Part shown: one piece after another, positions 6,034-12,041 of the stretch
How the letters are laid out: every line of letters begins with the position of its first letter
Position numbering within the stretch: position 1 is the stretch's first letter
NCBI GenBank assembly: GCA_002393835.1
Contig: DGTW01000224.1
Coordinates: forward strand, 1 to 12,041
Direction of reading: 5' to 3'
DNA length: 12,041 nucleotides
Source: Treponema sp. UBA4326
Lineage (GTDB): Bacteria > Spirochaetota > Spirochaetia > Treponematales > Treponemataceae
Notes under the pieces: generated by a model
Databases searched by the model: none
What the model was told of the DNA's origin: nothing
The model's input: the letters and a program-made list of their open reading frames with translations, nothing else
Translations under genes and position numbers: made by a program

Positions 6034-6892
6034 ATCAAATAATATGCCGGCTAAGGAGCCAGCCAAAGCTCCCTCTCGCCTGGCAATAGTCGAGAAAATC
6101 GCGCTCTTTGAGAAAGAAGGCCGCTGGCATGAGGATGTTGAGGACGATCCTCCAACTATTCCCCTCACGCCGGATAAGGTTGACTACCTTAACGAAAAGC
6201 TTTCCAGCAAATTCTGGATGAAATTCGCCAATATGCTGGCCCGCCGCCACATAAACAAGCTCATAAAAAGCAAGGCCCTTATTATCAAGGAAGTCTTAGG
6301 CCTTGAAAATTACATTGCAAACAAGAATGTGGGAGCCGTAATTACCTGCAATCACTTCAATGCCTTCGATAATTTTGCCGTCTATAAGGCAATCGAAAAG
6401 CATGTCTACCACAGGGAGCTGGTGAAGGTCTGCCGGGAAGGCAATTACACCAATTTTCCTGGCTTTTACGGCTTTCTTTTCCGCCACTGCAACACCATGC
6501 CGCTTTCAAGCAATGTCTCCACCATGAAGAAATTCATGGATGCGGCAAAGTATTACATTTCACACGGCAGGCAGATTCTTATCTACGCCGAGCAGGCCAT
6601 GTGGTGGAACTACCGCAAGCCCCGTCCCCTTACCAACGGAGCCTACAAAATTGCGGCCGAGAACAAGGCGCCTGTCATGCCTTTTTTCATCACCATGAGC
6701 GATTCTCCCATAACTGGTGGTGACGGCTTCCCGGTCCAGGAATATACCATTCATATATTGCCGCTCATTTACCCGAAAGAGGAGCTGAGCGTCAGACAAA
6801 ACGCCGAATACATGAAGAATGCCAACTTTGAGGCCTGGAAGAAGGTCTATGAGGAAACTTATGGCATTCCCCTGACCTACGGGACGGAATAG
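6014..6892 (+). CDS. PlsC-like lysophospholipid/glycolipid acyltransferase (first)
   Basis: This 292-residue protein has the 1-acylglycerol-3-phosphate acyltransferase fold. Block I is NHFNAFD at 113-119, the catalytic His114-x4-Asp119. Block II lies around FPGFYGFLF...NTMPLS (148-165). Block III is reduced to YAEQ at 191-194, where most relatives have (F)PEG. Block IV is KAPVMPFF at about 218-225. There is no clear membrane span; a hydrophobic/basic patch at 66-86 may dock on the membrane. The N-terminal 25 residues are low-complexity and hydrophilic. The ATG lies 20 bases inside the end of the glycosyltransferase gene, implying translational coupling. It probably acylates a glycolipid or lysolipid made by the neighbouring glycosyltransferases. 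The family assignment is firm and the substrate is inferred. Confidence 0.87.
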   Translation: MAENQTESNNMPAKEPAKAPSRLAIVEKIALFEKEGRWHEDVEDDPPTIPLTPDKVDYLNEKLSSKFWMKFANMLARRHINKLIKSKALIIKEVLGLENYIANKNVGAVITCNHFNAFDNFAVYKAIEKHVYHRELVKVCREGNYTNFPGFYGFLFRHCNTMPLSSNVSTMKKFMDAAKYYISHGRQILIYAEQAMWWNYRKPRPLTNGAYKIAAENKAPVMPFFITMSDSPITGGDGFPVQEYTIHILPLIYPKEELSVRQNAEYMKNANFEAWKKVYEETYGIPLTYGTE

Positions 6893-6894
6893 TG

Positions 6895-7704
6895 ATGTCA
6901 GAAAAAAAGGTCATCTATTACGAGGATGAGCTGAATGACGAGTTTTCAACTATGAAAATCACGCCAATTCCCATCGATGAGCACTATGATTACGGCGGAA
7001 ATTCCTTTTTCTGGCATTTCAGGCGTTTTCTTTTTTACCGTCTCTTTGCCATGCCACTGGCTTTTCTCTACCTAAAGCTCAAGTACCGTCATAAAATCAT
7101 AAACCGGGCCGTGCTGAAGCCCTGGCAGAAGGGAGCCTTCTTCATTTACGGAAATCACACCAACATCCTCTCGGATCCCCTTGTCCCCACCTTCGTGAGC
7201 TTTCCGAAGAGCGTTTTTGTGGTCGTGCATCCCAACAATGTCTCAATTCCCCATATTGGTCAGAAAATGCGGCTTTTAGGTGCCCTGCCTCTTCCTGACA
7301 ACTTTGCCGCTGCAAAAAATTTCATGCGCACTATGGAAATGCGGGTAAAGGCAAAATGCTCTGTCTGCATTTACCCGGAAGCCCACATCTGGCCTTTTTA
7401 CACTAAAATCAGGCCTTTTCCAGACACATCGTTCAAATATCCTGTGCAGTACAAAATTCCGGCCTTTTGCTTCACCAATGTCTATCAGAAGCGGCACTTT
7501 TCTAAGAATCCCAGGATGATTACCTATGTGGACGGACCTTTTTTTGCCGACGCCAGCCTTTCTGCAAAGGAGCAGAGAAAGGCCCTGAGGGATGCGGTCT
7601 ATGAAAAAATGTGCCAGAGAAGCCTCCTCAATAATGTTGAGCTAATAAAGTACATCAAGAAAACTGATTCGAAAACAGGCGAAAATGGAGAAAACCATGA
7701 TTAA
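6895..7704 (+). CDS. PlsC-like acyltransferase (second, HX5D variant)
   Basis: This gene encodes 269 residues from the ATG at 6895; a GTG at 6892 overlapping the previous stop is an alternative. It has the acyltransferase blocks, but block I is GNHTNILSDP, so His88 and Asp94 are five residues apart instead of four. Block II is IGQKMRLLGALPLPDN (about 121-136). Block III is IYPEAHIWPFYTKIRPF (about 159-175), with PEA in place of PEG. Block IV is KIPAFCFTNVY. A hydrophobic aromatic stretch at 37-63 could sit in the membrane surface. It is only distantly like the first acyltransferase, so this is probably not a recent tandem duplication. Two acyltransferases side by side would allow two acyl chains, or acyl chains at two positions, to be added to one glycolipid. 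That is inference. Confidence 0.87.
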   Translation: MSEKKVIYYEDELNDEFSTMKITPIPIDEHYDYGGNSFFWHFRRFLFYRLFAMPLAFLYLKLKYRHKIINRAVLKPWQKGAFFIYGNHTNILSDPLVPTFVSFPKSVFVVVHPNNVSIPHIGQKMRLLGALPLPDNFAAAKNFMRTMEMRVKAKCSVCIYPEAHIWPFYTKIRPFPDTSFKYPVQYKIPAFCFTNVYQKRHFSKNPRMITYVDGPFFADASLSAKEQRKALRDAVYEKMCQRSLLNNVELIKYIKKTDSKTGENGENHD

Positions 7705-8539
7705 TGTTCTCTTCTGCGGCAACAGCGGAGTTTTTGACGGTGCCCTTACCACCATGCTTTCAATTTTCAAGCGGACTGAAACAAGGGAGCCTTTTCATTT
7801 CTTCATTCTTACAATGGATGTCTCTCATCTGCGAAGTGATTACACGCCTCTTTCTGACGCTCAGATTGCCTTTCTTGCCGATGTCGCTAAATCTTACAAC
7901 CCAGAAAACATAGTCGAGAAAATCGATGTTACTGCCCTTTACAAGGCTGAATTTGGCGGCTCTCCCAACGAGGACTGCTACTGCTCGCCTTACACGCTGC
8001 TGCGCCTTTTTGCCGACCTTATTCCCCAGATTCCAGAAAAAATCCTTTATCTGGACATAGACCTGCTCTTCAACCGGGACATTACTCTCCTTTATGACAT
8101 GGATATTTCGGATTATGAATATGCCGCCGCCCCCGATCATTACGGAAAGCTGATTCTCTTTTTCCTGCCCCGCTTTATTAACGCCGGTGTCATGCTCTTC
8201 AACATGAAAAAGTGCCGGGAAACAGGCCTTTTTAAAAAGAGCCGGGAGCTTATAAAAACGAAAAAACTTGTTTTTGCCGATGAGAGTGCCCTTGTAAGAA
8301 GCACAAGCAGGCAGCTTAAAATCAGCCAGCGTTTCAATGATCAGAAATTTCTCTACAAAAAGACCGTAATCCGCCATTTTTCAAAAAGGCTTTTCTGGCT
8401 TCCTTACCCGCATACGGCGAACATAAAGCAGTGGCGGGTCACAAAGATTCACAAGGTCTTCGGTTACGAGAATTTCGACGACATACTCTACGAGTACATC
8501 TACCTTAAAAAGAAATTCGAGAAAGATTCTGCCCGCTAA
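7697..8539 (+). CDS. GT8-family glycosyltransferase (second)
   Basis: This gene encodes 280 residues from the ATG at 7697. I chose this start because GGAG (7687-7690) lies six bases upstream and the fold begins at once with MINVLFCGNSGVFDGALTTM. The ATG at 7685 is part of the ribosome binding region. The DxD is DID at 120-122 in KILYLDIDLLFNRDI, and FINAGVMLFNMKKC is the following GT8 block. The C-terminal His motif is less regular (RHFSKRLFWLPY) and the KPWH of the first glycosyltransferase is missing, so donor or metal handling may differ. The start overlaps the second acyltransferase by 8 bases. It is the last gene of the operon; its stop is 3 bases from the stop of the convergent DUF368 gene. 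It would add a second sugar to the same lipid in the simplest model. Confidence 0.88.
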   Translation: MINVLFCGNSGVFDGALTTMLSIFKRTETREPFHFFILTMDVSHLRSDYTPLSDAQIAFLADVAKSYNPENIVEKIDVTALYKAEFGGSPNEDCYCSPYTLLRLFADLIPQIPEKILYLDIDLLFNRDITLLYDMDISDYEYAAAPDHYGKLILFFLPRFINAGVMLFNMKKCRETGLFKKSRELIKTKKLVFADESALVRSTSRQLKISQRFNDQKFLYKKTVIRHFSKRLFWLPYPHTANIKQWRVTKIHKVFGYENFDDILYEYIYLKKKFEKDSAR

Positions 8540-8542
8540 GGC

Positions 8543-9481
8543 CTATTTTTCCTCGCCGGCCTTTTCTTCAGCTTTTTCTTCATGTTTTTCTTCTGACGGG
8601 GCGAGTTTCGTTGAAAAATAAGCCATGGCAACCCCGGCCAAGAGGCAGAGAGCGCAGGCTATGGCCTGAGCCGGAGAGTGAACTGAGCCGACCCCAGGGA
8701 AAATGTTAATCGCCGAGCCGCACAAAAGTCCGAAAATGACCGCATAAGTGTGGTTTGGGACTTTTTTGAGCAGGTATCGCACCAGCTGTGCTCCGCAGAG
8801 AAGGCCGATTAAAACCCCGGCTCCGTTGGGTAAAAGCAGGATGAGGGCGTGCAGGCTCTCACTTGGCAAAAAGAGGGCAGGGATGCTTTTCATAATGATG
8901 GGGTAGACTCCCAGAATCAGCATGAGAAGGGAACCTGAGATGCCGGGAACAATCATGGCCACGGCCCCGACAAGGCCAGCGAAGAAGATTCGCCCGGCCA
9001 GTTTTACAGTCCACTGGGGCAGGTCAGCACTCATGCCGCCGGTTTTGTCGCCGCCACCGTATTTTACTTCAAGATAAGAGAATGTGAGCAGGAGGACAAG
9101 GCCTGCCACGGCGCAGAGAATGACGGTGATTTTTTTTGAAAAATCCATTTTCTGGCCGTCCTCGCTTTTTGCCATGTAGAGGAAGAGCATGGGGATGCTT
9201 CCCAGAATGAGGCCTGTGAAAAAAAAGTTTGTCTGAACTGGAAAATTCGTGTAAAGAATGGTGATGAGCTTGCTGAATATAAGGACTCCCAGCGCCATCC
9301 CCGACAAAAGGGGCACTATGAATCGCCAGTTTTCCCTGAGTTTTTTGAGATTAAGAGTGATTGCGTTTACGAATTTGTCATAGATATTGAAAACTACGGC
9401 CAGGGTGCCGCCTGAAACGCCTGGAATTACATTTGCCATGCCGATTGCTATTCCGATTAGTATGAGCCGAAGGAAATTCAT
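8543..9481 (-). CDS. DUF368 membrane protein, PopT-like undecaprenyl-phosphate translocase
   Basis: This gene encodes 312 residues with about eight or more hydrophobic segments. Two copies of the family motif are visible: MANVIPGVSGGT at about 15-26 and AMIVPGISGS at about 175-184, as expected for an internally duplicated, inverted transporter fold. DUF368 proteins of Vibrio cholerae and Staphylococcus aureus (PopT) return undecaprenyl phosphate across the cytoplasmic membrane for reuse in envelope synthesis. The start is the ATG at 9481, with GGAGG (9487-9491) five bases upstream; a TTG at 9493 overlaps that site and is unlikely. The last 20 residues are an E/K-rich tail (EEKHEEKAEEKAGEEK), probably cytoplasmic. 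The role here is inferred from family. It faces the glycolipid operon and is not part of it. Confidence 0.9.
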   Translation of the reverse strand: MNFLRLILIGIAIGMANVIPGVSGGTLAVVFNIYDKFVNAITLNLKKLRENWRFIVPLLSGMALGVLIFSKLITILYTNFPVQTNFFFTGLILGSIPMLFLYMAKSEDGQKMDFSKKITVILCAVAGLVLLLTFSYLEVKYGGGDKTGGMSADLPQWTVKLAGRIFFAGLVGAVAMIVPGISGSLLMLILGVYPIIMKSIPALFLPSESLHALILLLPNGAGVLIGLLCGAQLVRYLLKKVPNHTYAVIFGLLCGSAINIFPGVGSVHSPAQAIACALCLLAGVAMAYFSTKLAPSEEKHEEKAEEKAGEEK

Positions 9482-9532
9482 GCCAGCCTCCAAAAAAAAT
9501 ATTATTTAATTCTACCATTTGAATGTTTTTTC

Positions 9533-9541
9533 TGCTATAAT
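9533..9541 (+). promoter_or_regulatory. Extended -10 promoter of the aminotransferase-like gene
   Basis: TGCTATAAT is a consensus extended -10 (TGn-TATAAT); no -35 is evident, as is common for this promoter type. Only nine bases separate it from the ATG at 9551. No Shine-Dalgarno is present, so a nearly leaderless mRNA is predicted. Confidence 0.55.
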
Positions 9542-9550
9542 TTTTATCAA

Positions 9551-10378
9551 ATGTCTCAGATTGTTGAATTTGCAAAAGAAATATATTCAAGGTTCGGCAC
9601 GATTAAGCGTGCCCGAAAAAGCTTTTTGTACACGGCAAAGGGAGTCCGCATCACCGATTTATATCAGGAAGGCGGGCGGGCAATCCTTGGCTGGGGCGGC
9701 TCTGTCTTCACCATTTTCAAGAATGTCCTTGAAAGGGGGGCTTCTGGAAGCTACTTCACGGATTTTTCTTCGCCGTGCGGGCGTGAGGCAAGTCAGCTGG
9801 ATCGTGCTGTTTCCGCACTTTTCGGTGACGAGCGAAAAGCCTTCACTTTTTCGAGCAAGCAGGCGGCTCTGGAGGCTGCCCTTTCCCTTTCACAAGAGGC
9901 TACTTCCGTCTGGCGGCCCTGGAACCCAGTTTCCCTCGACCTTCGCACAATTGATTGCATTATTTTTGCGCCAGCTCTTCCATGGACTAACGATATTTTC
10001 ATTCTTGCGGCCAAATCTTCCCTGGCAGAAAAACTGTCTTCCGAAAGTATGGGACAAAATCATTTTAAGGGCGAGACTTTCCTTGCCGCTCCTCTGGCCG
10101 CCGCCCTTACCCGCTCAGTTTACGACCTTATCAAGGCACTTCAGGAGCGGGAAGAAAAACAGTGGTTCATTTACGATCAGATTGTCACGAAATACTGGGA
10201 GCGCAAGGGCCCCTATCTTTTCCCAAAAGTGCCGGAAGAAGCCTATCCGGAATTTTTCAGGCATTGCCTTGACTGCCACCTTTTGATAAGCCCGGACTAT
10301 TACCAGCCGTCAATCGTGCCTTTCGGAGCGGACAAGGGCAACTTCACCATGCTCAAAAACAAGCCATTTGATTTCTAG
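9551..10378 (+). CDS. Degenerate class III aminotransferase-like protein
   Basis: The gene encodes 275 residues, far shorter than the 400-450 of fold-type I class III aminotransferases. The N-terminal part, including TAKGVRITDLYQEGGRAILGWGG (about residues 28-50), resembles the start of such enzymes. The C-terminal piece LLISPDYYQPSIVPFGADKG (about 246-265) resembles their end, where a small-domain strand carries substrate-binding groups. I cannot find the usual PLP-binding region (an acidic residue contacting the pyridine N, then the Schiff-base lysine in a 'lgKalgGG'-type loop), so it may be catalytically inactive or a different enzyme. The reading frame is intact and ends normally, arguing against simple decay. 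It is followed 9 bases later by a small membrane protein gene. Function unknown; the resemblance is by eye. Confidence 0.6.
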   Translation: MSQIVEFAKEIYSRFGTIKRARKSFLYTAKGVRITDLYQEGGRAILGWGGSVFTIFKNVLERGASGSYFTDFSSPCGREASQLDRAVSALFGDERKAFTFSSKQAALEAALSLSQEATSVWRPWNPVSLDLRTIDCIIFAPALPWTNDIFILAAKSSLAEKLSSESMGQNHFKGETFLAAPLAAALTRSVYDLIKALQEREEKQWFIYDQIVTKYWERKGPYLFPKVPEEAYPEFFRHCLDCHLLISPDYYQPSIVPFGADKGNFTMLKNKPFDF

Positions 10379-10387
10379 GCGGTTGGC

Positions 10388-10690
10388 ATGGGCGAGACGG
10401 AAATAATCTTTTTTGCGATAAAACTCGTTCTAGGCGGAATCATAGCCTTCCTTGCGATAATGCTCTGGAGCCGTACCCGGGATTTTTCCTGGATGTTTTT
10501 GGTCCTTGCCGCAGTTACTGGCTATTCGGCCATAGTTTTTGACTTGCTGCTCAGGCTGGGCTTTGTCAGCGTAAAAAAAATTCTTATTTTTGGAAATGAA
10601 ATCCCGCTGATTCAGCTGCTTTTGGCCGTCATACCCAGCCTGTTCGTGATTATCTCATTCATAATTATGCTTTATAAAACAAGGAGGTAA
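10388..10690 (+). CDS. Small membrane protein, three predicted TM segments
   Basis: This gene encodes 100 residues with hydrophobic helices at about 5-26, 34-56 and 72-95. They are joined by short basic loops (WSRTRDF and the KK before ILIFGNE), and the end is KTRR. No family is recognised. The start is 9 bases after the previous stop, with a weak AGGCGG-type site upstream. Its last codons and stop contain the AAGGAGG that serves the next gene, so the two are translationally linked. Any role would be in the cytoplasmic membrane. Confidence 0.75.
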   Translation: MGETEIIFFAIKLVLGGIIAFLAIMLWSRTRDFSWMFLVLAAVTGYSAIVFDLLLRLGFVSVKKILIFGNEIPLIQLLLAVIPSLFVIISFIIMLYKTRR

Positions 10691-10692
10691 TA

Positions 10693-11148
10693 ATGACTAC
10701 TTCAGAATTCTGGAAGAAGTATCTTGAGGCCACGGGTCAAAAAGAAGGCGAGGCCGTTTATTCAGGCGAGCTTGTCTTTGAGGACACTGGCATGACCGGG
10801 CAAACACAGCTTTCCCTTCTCCTTTCCGGGGCAAAAACTGCCATGTTCACGCCGCTTGAAACAATCGAAATCAACATGGAAAAAATGCCTGTTACAGGCG
10901 AGGTTTATGTTGTGCTCGACTCAAAAGAAGAACCGCGCTGCATTATCGAGCTAACAGATGTAAAAATCCTCCCTGTCAACGAAATTCCCTGGGACTTGGC
11001 CAGAAGGGACGGAGAGGACGAAAACATGCTTGACTGGCAGAATAAAATGGAAAACTTTCTTGATGAGGAAGCCGACTTGTGCGGCTTTGAAGCTTTGCCA
11101 GACTCTAAGATTGTCTGCGAGCTCTTCAAGGTGATTTACAAAAAATAA
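10693..11148 (+). CDS. ASCH-domain protein (former DUF984 group)
   Basis: This soluble protein has 151 residues, the normal length for the family. Family landmarks appear in order: the N-terminal EFWKKYLEATG, then LLLSGAKTA (about 42-50) with the G-x-K-T motif, then GEVYVVLDSKEEPRCIIELTDV (about 69-90). After these come EIPWDLARRDGEDENMLDWQNKMENF and the closing KIVCELFKVIY. ASCH domains have a PUA-like fold and are thought to bind RNA or nucleotides; the E. coli relative YqfB hydrolyses N4-acetylcytidine. Activity of this member is not known. The typical 'KTAT' is KTAM here. The ribosome binding site AAGGAGG (10681-10687) is ideal and lies inside the end of the preceding gene. Confidence 0.88.
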   Translation: MTTSEFWKKYLEATGQKEGEAVYSGELVFEDTGMTGQTQLSLLLSGAKTAMFTPLETIEINMEKMPVTGEVYVVLDSKEEPRCIIELTDVKILPVNEIPWDLARRDGEDENMLDWQNKMENFLDEEADLCGFEALPDSKIVCELFKVIYKK

Positions 11149-11169
11149 TTGTCATAAAAGGAGGTTATA

Positions 11170-11586
11170 ATGGCAAAAAAATCTGAAGTACGGCTTTTCT
11201 GGCTTGTACTCAACATTGCGGTGGGCGCCCTTCTTGCTGTGGGCGGAATCTGGGCTTTGCAGGGCGGCGGTGACTTCGGCTGCAAGGCAATCAAAAGCAT
11301 CTTCAACGGTGACATTGCGAAAATTCTCGCAATTGTCTTCGGCGTAATCGAGCTGCTTTCGGGAATCTTCATCATTCTCCAGCTTTTTATCGGCGACAGA
11401 ATGGGAACTTTCGGCTCAATCCTAAAGCTGATTGTGATTATCGTCTGGGCTGTGGCAATCGTTCTGGCTGATTTCCTCGGAAACGGCGGTCTTCTAAACG
11501 GAGGAATGAATCATTTCCTCAGCTGGCTCTACGATTTCGCCATGCACATGATTGTCCTCTGTGCCCTTCTGGTGACAAGAGACTAG
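11170..11586 (+). CDS. Hypothetical membrane protein, four predicted TM segments
   Basis: This gene encodes 138 residues with hydrophobic stretches at about 8-30, 46-74, 83-102 and 113-135, and a basic N-terminus (MAKKSEVR) likely inside. Loops are Gly-rich (QGGGDFGCK, GNGGLLNGGMNH). An excellent ribosome binding site AAAGGAGG (11157-11164) precedes the ATG. It is 21 bases after the ASCH gene and probably ends the operon that starts at 9551. No family is recognised. Confidence 0.8.
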   Translation: MAKKSEVRLFWLVLNIAVGALLAVGGIWALQGGGDFGCKAIKSIFNGDIAKILAIVFGVIELLSGIFIILQLFIGDRMGTFGSILKLIVIIVWAVAIVLADFLGNGGLLNGGMNHFLSWLYDFAMHMIVLCALLVTRD

Positions 11587-11590
11587 GCCG

Positions 11591-11790
11591 AATGTCGAGT
11601 TTTGGAATTTTTCAACTATATCAAAAAACGGTCTTACATCGGGAACCTGCCCCAAACATCGCAGTGAGCAAAGCTCAGGCGAGTTCGACGAACCAAAGGT
11701 TCTAAGCAGAACCCAAACGAGCACAACAACGCGAGTGCTCGCAATTCCGACCGTTTTTTGCATTAATCGACAAGTTCAAAACTCGACATT
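11591..11790. repeat. 200-bp element with nested terminal inverted repeats (MITE-like)
   Basis: The ends are a perfect inverted repeat: AATGTCGAGTTTTG (11591-11604) against CAAAACTCGACATT (11777-11790). Inside them is a second perfect pair, CAAAAAACGGTC (11622-11633) against GACCGTTTTTTG (11749-11760). The middle holds three perfect small stems: TGAGC/GCTCA (11665-11677), GGTTC/GAACC (11698-11713) and CGAGCAC/GTGCTCG (11718-11741). The stem ending in GACCG followed by T6 occurs on both strands, so the element may stop transcription both ways between the + operon and rpmB. There is no transposase and no coding capacity I trust. Spread through the genome is likely but cannot be seen here. Confidence 0.6.
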
Positions 11791-11804
11791 TATCCAATTA
11801 AGGC

Positions 11805-11835
11805 AAAAAAAATCCCACCGGGCTTTACCGATGGG
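11805..11835 (-). terminator. Intrinsic terminator of rpmB
   Basis: On the minus strand the RNA CCCAUCGG - UAAAGC - CCGGUGGG (11814-11835) forms an 8-bp stem with one U-G pair. It is followed by a run of eight U (11805-11812). It lies 22 bases past the rpmB stop. The single mismatch on the plus strand and lack of a T-run there make it directional. Confidence 0.88.
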
Positions 11836-11857
11836 TTCATTCAACTGTAAAATTGAA

Positions 11858-12040
11858 TTAGTTGGCAGCTGCAGGAGCGCCAGCGTTTGCAGGAACAACA
11901 GTGATTTTCTTTGTAACGAAGCCTGAGCGGTAGCAGCGTGTGCAAACGGTCAGAGTCTCAGTTTTTCCGAAATCTTCTGTCTTTACCTTGATGAGGTTTG
12001 GTCTCCAAGTGTGGCGTGTGTGGTTGTATGACTTACTAAC
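11858..12040 (-). CDS. rpmB: Ribosomal protein L28 (bL28), C-terminal 60 residues
   Basis: The frame enters from the right edge of the window and ends at TAA (11858-11860). The sequence VSKSYNHTRHTWRPNLIKVK, then VCTRCYRSGFVTK, is diagnostic of bL28 of the large ribosomal subunit. The CxxC pair (C33, C36 of the visible part) is the second half of the zinc-ribbon cysteines; the first pair would be outside the window. The protein ends in an Ala/Pro-rich extension (VVPANAGAPAAAN), more than the usual L28 end. A strong terminator follows. The promoter and start are not in the window. Confidence 0.95.
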   Translation of the reverse strand, partial: VSKSYNHTRHTWRPNLIKVKTEDFGKTETLTVCTRCYRSGFVTKKITVVPANAGAPAAAN

Positions 12041-12041
12041 T

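Noticed and set aside
7760..8377. 205-codon minus-strand reading frame inside the second glycosyltransferase
   Set aside because: It is antisense to a gene with clear GT8 motifs, has no family resemblance and no start signal; it is a codon-bias shadow.
9519..10286. 255-codon plus-strand reading frame overlapping the aminotransferase-like gene
   Set aside because: It is rich in Arg, Ser, Leu and Pro as expected of an out-of-frame shadow, starts upstream of the promoter -10, and the frame beginning at 9551 has recognisable motifs.
11494..11763. 89-codon minus-strand reading frame across the inverted-repeat element
   Set aside because: It overlaps the 3' end of the 4-TM gene on the other strand, its sequence is dictated by the palindromic repeats, and it has no ribosome binding site.
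1..12041. CRISPR array, tRNA/rRNA genes, prophage or transposase
   Set aside because: No regularly spaced repeats, cloverleaf, rRNA sequence, integrase or transposase motif was seen on either strand.

Overview
The window looks like a chromosomal segment of a treponeme (Spirochaetota), probably a gut or rumen member. This rests on overall gene style: a standalone gatB, an unusual set of exported and membrane proteins, GT8 and PlsC-family envelope genes, and GC-rich structured intergenic DNA. The genus is an inference; no marker gene was searched. Base composition is moderate and fairly even. Most genes with an upstream neighbour have clear GGAGG-type ribosome binding sites.

Layout. Positions 1-950 hold the 3' end of a DUF4143-type ATPase gene (+), then a short reading frame that reads like a shrunken piece of GyrA/ParC, then a small acidic Met/His-rich protein with its own promoter. 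Positions 966-2290 are a queuosine module on the minus strand: queF followed by a YhhQ-type precursor transporter. A hairpin/pseudoknot overlapping the queF ribosome binding site closely matches a class I preQ1 riboswitch. gatB (2398-3933, +) follows, then a GC-rich multi-hairpin element. An exported helical-repeat protein (4062-4901, -) diverges from the next operon across a short promoter region that contains a perfect 12-bp palindrome.

Positions 5029-8539 (+) are a tightly overlapping four-gene operon: GT8 glycosyltransferase, PlsC-like acyltransferase, a second PlsC-like acyltransferase, second GT8 glycosyltransferase. This layout suggests synthesis of an acylated glycolipid. It ends 3 bp from the end of a convergent DUF368 gene (8543-9481, -), a family that includes undecaprenyl-phosphate translocases (PopT). 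Together these make a small cell-envelope neighbourhood, and I consider it the best candidate here for an undescribed system.

Positions 9551-11586 (+) hold a degenerate-looking class III aminotransferase-like protein, a 3-TM small protein, an ASCH-domain protein and a 4-TM protein, closely spaced. A 200-bp element with nested perfect inverted repeats (11591-11790) follows. The window ends inside rpmB (ribosomal protein L28, -), which has a clear intrinsic terminator. Two genes (5029 and 9551) start only 7-9 bases after an extended -10 promoter and lack a Shine-Dalgarno, so they are probably leaderless.
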